The position numbers and the translations under genes were made by a program. Under the pieces are notes generated by a model, which made no database searches, was not told the origin of the DNA, and saw only the letters and a program-made list of their open reading frames with translations. A stretch of 64,000 nucleotides of DNA from Hyparrhenia diplandra (taxonomy: Eukaryota; Streptophyta; Magnoliopsida; Poales; Poaceae). Every line of letters starts with the position of its first letter. Position 1 is the first letter of the stretch. Below are positions 50,145 through 59,900 of the stretch, piece by piece. Location of the stretch: the NCBI GenBank assembly GCA_015847255.1, contig JADLZK010000401.1, positions 930,001 to 994,000 on the forward strand. The letters are read 5' to 3'.

Positions 50145-50441
50145 ATGACCAGTGCACCTTTCACTACTGCAGATCATTTTACCAACAATATTTGTACCAT
50201 CAATTCTATTAAAGCCGACAATGAAATATTATCACCACCGGTTAGTGAAATAAAACCAGCTCGAGCGCATATATGCCGAACCCGCCCTCCCCTCCCCTTC
50301 TTATCCTCTGTTCAACACACATCACACACGACCTCCTGCCCCTATGCCCCTCCTCCCCCACTGCCCCTGCCCATGCTCCTTGCCATATTGCTCACTCCAT
50401 CGTGGCCTAAGGAGGTGATGAGCACAGCAGATCTAGCCTAG
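50145..50441 (+). other. Conserved short open frame, unit D
   Basis: 98-codon copy of 23182-23478. Coding is doubtful. Confidence 0.2.
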
Positions 50442-52568
50442 GACGATAAATTATGACAAAGAACAAGGCTGGTAGTCAAATGGATCAATGTAGGCCGTCT
50501 AAAAAATGTGACCAACCTAGGTAATTTTTCATTAACAAGATAAACAACTAAATTCATGTTGAACATGACTCGAACTAGGATGGCTATGTGCATTACCACC
50601 TCCTGCTCAATCAGATAGGATAAATGAACAAAAAAAATATGTGGAACTGTAGAACAAATCATGGCCAAATTAACACCGACAAATTAAGAAATATTAAACA
50701 CACCCAGAATCATGAACTAGAAGTAAGCTGAGCAATATCAGATTTGCTAATTGAAATCTGCAGAAGAAATTTATAATAAATTAACTAAAGCCAGGATCAT
50801 AGCATTTCAGTGTGAGATTGCATCCAGATATGCATCTTCTCCAGATAGGATGTTAGTTACATTCATGAAAAGCACAAGTCCATTCTCCTCATTGTCACTT
50901 GTAGAAGCACGTGTTCCAAAAGCATAGGACAACAAAGTTTCAAATTTGTCGAATTTATAGCACAAAGGGACACTTTATGCTACCAGTAGACCCACAATGC
51001 GATAAAAGGTTTTTTTTTCGTAGATAAGATACAGAAAAAGAACTAACGTCTTCAGCAACAAAGCATAGGTACTCGTAGCTCCTCCATCTTCACCAGCTCT
51101 TTCTCCACTTCAAGCCTTTCAACAAAAATGAAGTCAAACATCATAATCAGAATTCCATTAAAAAGGATCCATATCGCATCACAATTTTTTTAGATTTCAC
51201 CTCAAAAGCATTTTAAACTCCAATATGTCAAAAGTATAAGAGGCTAATGTGTAAAAGATTGCCTAAGGTAAAACTTTTGCAAGCTTGTTCACATAAAAGT
51301 CAAAACAGCCAATTTACTGAAATAAAAAAAACGATGGTAGGGTAGGGTGCTGATCTAACCAGTACCACTTCCCCACATAACAAATTGGTAATCAACCATG
51401 TCTACACCAGGAGTGACCAACGGTGAAATCTCTTGGGTGGTTGCTCATATATGGATCAAAGGGTTCAAATACTTGGGTACAACTATAACAGAGTTGTACA
51501 ATTCCGTCACGATTTCATCTCTTCAGCGTACTAATTAAGATGCTTCTGAATTTTAAGGATTCGAATCAGCATACTTGTAGCTAGTGGCTGCTACCCTGTA
51601 GCTTGATTGCATCAAGCTATTTAACCATTCTAATGGTGACCATTTGGGCAAAAACTTAGCACACATTAGTTGAATCCTATCCGTACATGAAAGTTGCAAG
51701 CGCCATAGAAAAGCATGCTCATGCCCCAATTTGCAAACATACCTTTTCAATAGTGAGCAGAATACTTTAATATTTGTGTAGTTATTATATCAGGAGAGCA
51801 GACAACCACTATTCTTTCATTTTTTATCATGCAATTGAAGTTACATCAAGAACTATCATAGTGAACTATCAACAAGATTCCTTACCAATTGCATTCGGTA
51901 AATAAGCAGCCGTTCAGGTAGATAAGGGTGAAAAGAGATGACACCTGACCAAACTATAAAAGCTCTGTGCTCAAGTACATTTTTGTAAAAAAATTGAGCA
52001 GTTGAACATATCGTAGAGAGGACAGTAAACTAGACACTGAATAAGTACAGAAAATGTTCCCACCATGTTCATTTATTTATGTATGAAATTGAACTTTTAT
52101 TTTCTTTCTTTTTCTAGAGTTGTCTAAACATAGAAGCATGGTGTGGAGACAAAACAAACAAAACAATTAAGCTACAAGGACTCTATAACAACTTCCATTC
52201 AATGACAAAAGAGTTCCTAATGAAGATATTTATGCACAAATTTCTTAAGGTTCAGTGCCTGTTTGGCTCAGCCTTAGCACGCCATACCCGAACTACGACA
52301 CAGCAATATCAGTGCTTGGTTACTGCCGTGTGTTGGGCATGCTGAAAGTGCAGCGCCGTTCACTGTGTAATTCTATGCCAACTCTTGTTAAATGTGTGTC
52401 GCCCATTTTGTTCACTGCATTTACAGTTTTGGCGCTGCCAGACTTGCAGCACGATGGCATGCTGCAAGAACTAAACAGGCCCTAAATCTGTAAAAAATCA
52501 CTAGCTGGTAGTTGAACATCAGCATCATTGCTGTCAGACTTGAAGGGGCAACTAAACGTAATTTCTAA

Positions 52569-53361
52569 GGGAATTGGTGATTTTGCGATTTTTTGGATAT
52601 GTGTGATTTTACCCCTACGTTTCACAGATGAACACTCAGTTTACCCCTCTTTTGGAAGGCGTGGCGGGATACGTGAAAAAAAAAGGCGGTAACAGGAACC
52701 CACCGTCCCCTTCCACCCCTGCCCCTTATTTGTTCCCCCGCTTTTCCCGGCAGCGGCCAGTTCTCTCCCCATGTCTCCCGAACCCTAGCTTGGGGCCTGG
52801 CTGCGGCCCTACGGATCTGAGAGGCGGCCGGATGGCCGGTCGGCGCGGTGCTCGGGACCTTGTTGCCTCTCGGTGTGGGGCGCTCAAGCCGCGGTTGGGC
52901 GGGTTGGCGAGCGGGGCGGACGGCTGCTCAGCGCTTCCGAAGCGCGAAAGCGTGGCGTGGCCTGCGCTTCGAGGCGGGCGAGTACCTTTCAGCTTCCGAA
53001 GCGCGGGCGGGCATAGCGGCGGCGCGCCACTCCTTGAGCCTGGCGGCGAAGCGAAGCGGCGGCAACCTGCGCTTCCGAGCGGGCGAGCACACTTTCGGCG
53101 TGCCCAGCCTGGCCAGGCAGGTTGCTCGTAATTCGCCGAGTGGCGGCGCGGCGAGGGCGAGCGGCCACCCGCCGAGGGGAAAAAAAAAGTGGGCAAATTG
53201 GTCTTTTTATGTTCTTTTTAACACCGTTAAGTGTGGTGTTCACAGAATAGGGGTAAAGCTGGTCTTCAATTGAAATAGCGGGGGGCAAAATCACACAGAT
53301 CCAAAAACAGGGGCAAAATCACCATTAGAATATAAAGCAGGGGCAAAATCACCAATTCCCC
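52569..53361. mobile_element. Mutator-like (Pack-MULE type) element, unit D
   Basis: Copy of 25604-26393 with the same AATTTCTAA target duplication (52560-52568, 53362-53370). The terminal repeats match well; the GC-rich centre is strongly different. Confidence 0.8.
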
Positions 53362-54370
53362 AATTTCTAAACACAGAGAGTTTATGTTGTTAAGTGCAAG
53401 TGAGTCAAACACATCTATGTCTCTGTGGCCACTTTAGTTTAGTGTGATGAATGATGATCATTACTCCATTCTACGAAACAACTTTAAGTGGAATCTCGTT
53501 TTGGGTAAGGAATGGTTCGGTTATTCATGCTTAACAGTTGCAACCCAAATTTGATCAAGCTATAGCTAATAAACAAGAGGACTTGTTCTGTCAACAGGCT
53601 GCAACTGAACAGATACCAAAAAAAATAACAGAGCCTTCTGCAATAAGCAAGAATGGTGAATTGGTGACATAATATACTGTGTAATAAACACACAAGCCTC
53701 AGAGCAAAGGGTGTATTGTATACCTCAACTGCATACCACATCACAATGCATATTGTGCCTTCCTCCAGGCCTCCGCCATCCTCCAGAAGCTCCAAAGCTT
53801 CACTGTTATAATGGGGCCTAAAACGAAGCAATTCAACATGGCCAGGCCCAATGCCCCTACGTCACAGATCACTGAACCCAGGATGAATGCCATTGAAGCA
53901 AGGGCTATGGGGAGCAGGAGAGGCACACAGCATGGCCCGCACTGCCGTCGCATACCATGACTCGGAGCAGACTCCTGGACACGAACGAAAGGCAACAAAA
54001 TCAAGACTAAAAATTATGCATATTTGCAACAAAAGATTGCAATTTCAGCTGACACCTATCCTATTCTCATCGCAGCGGCAAAAAAATTGGATACCAAAAG
54101 ACACTATTTGTTTCCCCTTTCCGCACCTTCATTACCTCAATCTCAGCTACAGGGATGACGACATCCGAGTGGGCCAACATCCGTATCAGCAGTAGCAAGG
54201 GCAAGACAGGCACAACGCTGACCCACGTCGCTACCCAGATGACCTTGTACGCCGCGGTGACCACAGCGCAACCTTCACCGCAGGCGAGCCGGCCGATTTC
54301 CTTGGCGGCGTGGCCCCAGAAGATAAGCCACATGGTTGCGAGGAACAAGCAGAAGACGGCGTCGACAGCG

Positions 54371-55475
54371 AGAAATTTCGAAATATAACCCGACATTCGC
54401 GCTGGCGGCCCGTATAATATGACCCGGAATTGGTGTGCCTTTAGAAATATGACCCAGCTCCTACGAATTGCTTTGAAATTTGACCCTAAAGCACTTAAGC
54501 GCAGGTTTAGTCAGGTGTATTTTCGTATTGCCCAAATACCCCTTTCTCCTCCCCTTCTCTCCCAACGGCAAGCAGGCCAGGCACGCGAGGATGATGACAG
54601 CGATTGCCCATGGCCAAGCCGGTGCCTGGCGGGACGGACGGCAAGGGAGCTAGCTATTGCACGCATGCAGCAGCAAGGAACGTGCAAACGGAAGCAAGCT
54701 AGCTAGCAAAGCACGCAGCCGCAAGGAACGTACATACGCCGCGCGCCTCGAAGTGCATACGCCACGGATTCGCTCGTCGATCTCGTCCTCGATCCTTAGT
54801 CGTCACTGGCGCGCGAAAGCTTCTTGCGCGTGGGCGCAGGGAAGTGCTCCGCCCAGCCAAGCAGCCGCATCACCACCCGCACCGCCAGCCTACGAGCATG
54901 GCGGATGCTCACTGTTCTCGCGTACACCCCACCTCATGCCTTCCCGCTTTCTCCGTCGGCACTGAAAATGGAAAAATAACTGGCGCCTCCGCCCCTCTTT
55001 TTCTTGGCCTAAATCTGCGCCTGCAGCTCCCTTCCTCGGATTTTCGCGGAGACCTCCGCCACCACCGTCCGCCCCGCCCACGTCGACCGCCTTCTCCGGC
55101 CACCGACTTGCCGCCGAGGAGGCCATGGCCGAGTTCGTCAAACCGCCAGCTACCTCGTTGTGCTCCATCTGCTGGTACGCCGTGGGAGGGGAGGGCTTGC
55201 CGTGAAGGGTCTATCCCCCTTCGGCTTCCTCTGCCGGTGGACATGAAGATGACCATCCATGAGCTACGATGGGAAATTTAAATTTAGAAGAGGGACAATT
55301 TAGTCTTTTCCCATGCCATAAGCAGTCATTAGATGCGTTTAGGAGACTAATTCTTAAAAAGTTCAAATTTCAAAGCAATTTGCAGGGGGAGCTGGGTCAT
55401 ATTTCAAAAGGCCAACCCAATTACGGGTCATATTATGCGGGGTTGTCCAATGTCGGGTTATATTTGAAACCCGAA
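54371..55475. mobile_element. Second Mutator-like element, in exon 1 of unit D
   Basis: 1105 bp flanked by GTCGACAGCG (54361-54370, 55476-55485), a 10 bp (or 9 bp) duplication. The terminal inverted repeats are about 115 bp, sharing AAATATAACCCGACATT, ATAATATGACCC and GAAATATGACCCAGCTCC in order. The centre (about 54540-55265) is GC-rich, with open frames on both strands but no recognised domain; a captured host fragment is likely. Confidence 0.8.
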
Positions 55476-55590
55476 GTCGACAGCGGCCAAAGATATATGA
55501 CGGGTGCACGCCAACCACCGCCACATTGCGCCTTGCTGGCGGCGGCGACGGATGCACCTGCACCTTGGCGGCAGCGGCGGCGACGGCCAT

Positions 55591-56415
55591 GGAGGTGGGG
55601 AAACCCTAGGTTCTTGAAGCTTCTTTCTCCTCTAGTGGCCGGCTACTTGGCTGCTCTCCGTGGACTGGAAATGTGGGGAAAGAAGAGCGACGAAGGGGGT
55701 TTAAGGGAGTGGGGCCCTGCGGTCGGATTATATTGACTGGGTTAGCGAAGTGTTTGCATTGCATTGGTTTCAAAAAAAAAAAAAAGTGTTTGCATTCCAT
55801 TATTATATTTGCAAGGTCTTATTGTATATTTCTCACACCACAAATTAACATTAGCTAGTTTATCAGCCTACAAATCATGAGCTGAACAACCATGATATAA
55901 CATTTTTCTCTCGAAATAAATCAGCTTTTAGAGGCAAGCTCCTCTGCTAATAATAACTTGATAACTGAAAATGGAAAAATAACGGTGGGGTCTCCTCTCC
56001 CCTCTTTGTAGTTCAGATTTTAAAAGATACAGGGTGCTTAAGATGCTTGCCTCTAGATTTTTTTTTTTAAAAAAAATATTGAGCTGGCCACCAAGCACAC
56101 CTAGCCACCGCGCCATCGATCTATCCCCCTCGCCGTCAGAGCCCATATGGCCACGTCGTCATCAATCCATCCACCTCGTTGTTGATCCATCTGCTGATAA
56201 ATAGATAAGATGGGCTTGCCGTGAATCTATCCCCCTTCGCCACCTCTTTCATCTCCTGCAAAGGTGCATCAATGTAACTACGATGGGGAGAGAAAGCCGA
56301 TGGAAGCCGAGATGAAGGCATACTCATGGGGCTGTTGTGATGAAGACATACTACATTGGGACGAGTTGTGGGTGGTGGAGATCCACCGTGTTGATGAGTT
56401 TCTTCAGAGCGTTAA
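55591..56415. repeat. Diverged right end of unit D
   Basis: Homologous to 9180-9370 and then 10790-11370 of unit A and to the corresponding part of B, but clearly more diverged than A is from C. It lacks the composite and Stowaway insertions and has one copy of the ~130 bp repeat. Homology stops at GCGTTAAG near 56415. Confidence 0.65.
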
Positions 56416-58092
56416 GTAAGGTGAGGTAGGCCTGCTAACGGGTTTAAACCCGCCCCAAACCATATTTTAAAAACCCTAACTACCACCCGTGTCACGCCCC
56501 ACTTTTAATGGGACTTTTAATCTCACGTATTGGCACCAGGATCATGCTACCAATGACGTTTATCGATATCTGATGGTGAGTATTCAGTTAAATAAACAAT
56601 ACCCAAGCAAAATATATAGGATAGGGGTCTTACGGTGGCCAACGTAGTGACACCTAGCTGGGGTTCACGATTATCGAGTAGCCACCCATATTGAAGCGTT
56701 GGTATATCGTGCAGGCACTCCTCCTTATTCCACTAAGGCATCTTGATAGTGGATATGAATTGGGTTCACCTTACTCCTACTCGATCGTCTTAGGGTTCCA
56801 GAGAAAAAAACGTATCTTTTACCTTGGTGACTTTACCTTCTTCTATGCCGATGAAAATAAAAGAGGGGTGAGTACAAAGGTACTCAACAAGTCCATTAGG
56901 GGTAGTTTGGTATAAAAGTAAGGGTTTGGGCCCTAGCAGAGTCTCTAAAACTGCTCTCACTAGTTCCCGGGATTATCTCGTCTTACCATCACCTTCACAT
57001 ATCACAAAAGGTTAGTTATATCTAATCATAGATGTTCTTGCCTAGCATTCGCCCATTCATGGTCTTGGCTATTCGAATAGTTTTAAGTAACTTCTGGTCA
57101 ATAAAAGGTGTACATTTTAAACAGGTAGTAATAGCGATAGGTGTTGAATTTTGCCACCGTCATGGCAAAAACGACGTTAGACCTAACTTGAGATCCGTAA
57201 AGGCTTGAGTGCTACTCTAGGTATGTTGGTATAATCTTCACCATCCTTCTTAGGGGTTGGAAGGATGACTTCCCCATCATCCTAGACAATATGGTGATAC
57301 CAAATCACTTACCTTTTCTGGGTAGTACCTTATTACCCAACCTAAATTGTCAACACTAACTCAATCATCATTCATAAATCTTGTGCACCTAGAATTTAGT
57401 TGGCTCACTTGCGTCCAAACACTTATGTGGAAGATCAATCGGCATCCGCCAAGTGGCGGGACCATGGGGCCCTCTCCCCATATCTGCTCCTAATAGGTCG
57501 TTTATACGAGGAGGGGCCACCTTGGGTCCCAATTATACCTCAACCCAAGATGGGTGTGAATCCGCACCCCATATCGGCGTGTGGTTGTATGAAATATCGC
57601 ACTAGGTAGAAGTTCTATGAACCGGTCCTTAGGGAGGCGAGTATCTCTCCCGGGATGGGTCCCCAATTGTGATTAGTCCACCTCCATGTAGACTATCACT
57701 ACTCACCTTTTTGTTGGAGGGTTCACATCATTAATTAGGTTACATTGATCTCACTTAGTCATATTATATCATCATGCATCACCATCTCGTAAGGTTGTGT
57801 TTAATTAATTAGGTCAAGACTATTAAGGGGGGGGGGTAAGGACTTGCACTGGGAGGAGGTTCTTACAATGGACGGCGTTGAGCGTCTCTCGCTTGATCCG
57901 AATGAAACCCCTACATGGATGGAGATAATTTTAAAAGCTACTTCACGATCGACAAAAACCCAGCTTGAACTACAACATGCAAAGCAAACATAGAACATTA
58001 TGGTGGTAATGGGTTAGATGCATAGAGCTAGATTTTAGATAAATTATGGAAGTCGTTTCACGCGAAACGGAGTTAAATTGCATGAGACGTGA
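56416..58092. other. Repeat-like region without a gene, possibly an old LTR
   Basis: TGTCACGCCCC at about 56493 looks like an LTR start. GGGGTGAGTACAAAGGTACTC at 56855-56875 is an inverted motif of a kind found in LTRs of grass gypsy elements. No partner end, target duplication or long frame was found. Confidence 0.3.
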
Positions 58093-58099
58093 ATATTAC

Positions 58100-58135
58100 A
58101 ATATTATTCCCTAATTAAGTTATTAGGGTAATATT
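58100..58135. repeat. Inverted repeat, hairpin-forming
   Basis: Arms AATATTATTCCCTAAT and ATTAGGGTAATATT (one bulge) around a 6-base loop. Confidence 0.7.
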
Positions 58136-58142
58136 ATAATAT

Positions 58143-58187
58143 AATTTTATCATGTAATAAAATTAGAACTAATTACATGATAAAATT
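58143..58187. repeat. Perfect 16 bp inverted repeat
   Basis: Arms AATTTTATCATGTAAT (58143-58158) and ATTACATGATAAAATT (58172-58187) around a 13-base loop. Confidence 0.85.
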
Positions 58188-58235
58188 TTATAAATCAAAT
58201 AATGAATTTACAAATTTTATTGGGAATTTTTTGAC

Positions 58236-58571
58236 ATGGGAAGGTCTACTTATAATATCTTGTGTACAATAGTCGGGAACTTGGATCTAGCAATTAACTT
58301 CGGTGTACACGGGACTATCCCTATACATGTGTGTGCCACGTGGGTCAGTGGATGCCTCGTGGGCGCCATGTGTATTATGGAGCATTCGTATCGGTTGGAT
58401 ATTTATCTTGGCGAGCGGAAAATATACGTGGCTTCTTTCCATTGGGGCGTACTTTGGTTGATGTTGTTTCTTTTTCGGTCGTAGGACCTCAATGTTTCAC
58501 GGTCCTTGTTTTGGGACTGCGATGTATCTTATTTGCTTTAATATAATATATATTGTTGCTTGTAAAAAAAA
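58236..58571 (+). mobile_element. Possible retroposon 3' end with short A tail
   Basis: Contains GGTCGTAGGACCTCAATG and ends TTGCTTGTAAAAAAAA, a form seen at LINE-like 3' ends. Without a coding domain this is weak. Confidence 0.25.
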
Positions 58572-58628
58572 TGTTATCTTTTCTAGGAGCTATCAAGTTA
58601 TAAGGAAGCCATGGCACAACTACCGTCC

Positions 58629-58654
<26 letters not shown>
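58629..58654. repeat. Run of 26 T
   Basis: A homopolymer that could be the A tail of a minus-strand retroposon to its right; the length may be imprecise. Confidence 0.7.
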
Positions 58655-58660
<6 letters not shown>

Positions 58661-58869
58661 TGACTCTTTTTTTAAAAAGATTTTCTCAAATAGCCCCTGG
58701 CGGAATGTTTTCAGAAAATAGACCTTTTTCTCTCGACGTCGTACATGATGGAGCTGAGCTATGACGTCTCGGCGCCAAGGTCGCTCGATTGGCCGGCGGC
58801 GTGGCGGTGGCTCGGTTGGATGGCGCCCGAGCTCACAAACAATATTTCTTCGAGGTGGATGCAACTACC

Positions 58870-58930
58870 GCACGCTCAGCTGGATGAGGCGGCGTGTCTT
58901 ATCCCCACAACCTGGGTTTGAACCCTAAAC
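58870..58930 (+). other. tRNA-like Pol III promoter boxes, SINE candidate
   Basis: GCTCAGCTGGATGAGG (58874-58889) resembles the tRNA A box and GGTTTGAACC (58915-58924) the B box, 41 bp apart as in tRNA genes. The T-stem is imperfect and no acceptor stem closes, so it is not a working tRNA; a SINE head or tRNA relic is likelier. Confidence 0.35.
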
Positions 58931-59209
58931 TCCTCGCTTTTTTAACTTTGTGATTTTGTCCTCAATGTAAACGGCTGCCTAAGAGTATAAGTGATATAGC
59001 TGACAGTCCTATCTCTGCCAGAGTACATTATAGTTCAGAATCCAGTTCCACTATACTATACATAGAGCTATATGCTTGTTGATGTTGGATTACATATGTT
59101 CAAAGATTTTCCTTTGCTCAATTCAATTCGTACCCGTAGTTCAGGACTTCAGATATACACTTCAGTACATGCTTACAAAGATTAATTCTCCTGATGAAAA
59201 ATTGACTTA

Positions 59210-59489
59210 GGGCCCGTTTGGATCCTTAGAATTTGGGGAATTAAAATCTACTTAATAAATTAAGCTATTTAGTTTGGAATTTGAGATTCCCTAACTTTCT
59301 AAAGTTTACAAATAAGCCTATCTCAAAGGGTGTTTCGCGGTCGGTCAATGGAATTCAATTCCTATCTCCCACCCTATGAATTTGAGATAGACTTATTTGT
59401 GAAATTTAGAAAATTAGGGAATTTCAAATTCCAAACTAAATAGCTTAATTTATTAAATAGATTCCAATTCTCCAAATTCAAAGGATCCC
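59210..59489. mobile_element. Fold-back MITE with long inverted arms
   Basis: 280 bp between TA dinucleotides. The arms match along about 120 bp (TAATAAATTAAGCTATTTAG, TTTGGAATTTGA, ACAAATAAG.CTATCTCAAA in both, inverted). The ends are GGGCCCGTTTGGATCC and, inverted, GGGATCC, so the right tip has lost some bases. Not a standard Stowaway terminus. Confidence 0.75.
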
Positions 59490-59535
59490 TATAACTTTCC
59501 CGCTGGCGCCTATATCCCATATATCCGGGCGGTTC

Positions 59536-59543
59536 TATATATA
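59536..59543 (+). promoter_or_regulatory. TATA box of the F-box/DUF295-like gene
   Basis: TTCTATATATATCGCTC. A start near 59568 gives a leader of about 330 bases to the ATG at 59901. Confidence 0.5.
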
Positions 59544-59900
59544 TCGCTCTCCCGCCACATCGGCCCAACGAAAAGTCCCCAATCCTTTCGTCTCCGGTCA
59601 CCGGTCGGGGCCGCAGAAAAGCGACGCCGCCGTCGCAGCTCCAACCCCGACCGACCGAGCCGCCGTCCCACTGAAGCCCTAGCGCCCTGGTGTGCCTCGT
59701 AGCTGAAGCCCCTCCTGCCGGCGCCTGGACTCGGGCTTTCGTTTCCCAGCGGCCAATCTGGCCTTCGTCACGTCGGGCGCCGGCGACGAACATCTGACTG
59801 GTACGCTCTGCGGTGCGGAATTGAACCCCCAAACCCGATTTTACTTCAATCCATGTTGTGACCCTTAGTTTGGTGAAGCAGATCTGTTTGGTAGAGCGTG

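Larger units (their letters stand above)
30810..54366. repeat. Second copy of the ~27 kb tandem block (units C and D plus Tat element 2)
   Basis: Same order as 4699-27396: truncated retroelement, unit gene, MITEs, Tat retrotransposon, unit tail, second unit gene with its Mutator-like insertion. Private changes are the insertion at 35439-36247 and a second Mutator-like element placed just at the right end of homology. Confidence 0.9.
50781..55590 (-). pseudogene. Unit D copy of the membrane-protein gene, exon 1 interrupted
   Basis: Collinear with unit B from the last frame (stop at 50781) through exon 2, including the intronic Mutator-like element at 52569-53361. In exon 1 the reading from VDAVFCLFLATMW to PVAEIE is kept (54067-54360). 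The N-terminal part, up to ATG 55590-55588, is split off by a second Mutator-like element at 54371-55475. The split-off piece resembles unit A more than unit B. The interruption falls in a coding exon before the first hydrophobic segment, so this copy should not give the normal protein. Confidence 0.45.

Noticed and set aside
54844..55281. 145-residue frame in the second Mutator-like element
   Set aside because: Opposite strand is equally open and no domain is seen; probably a captured fragment without a gene.
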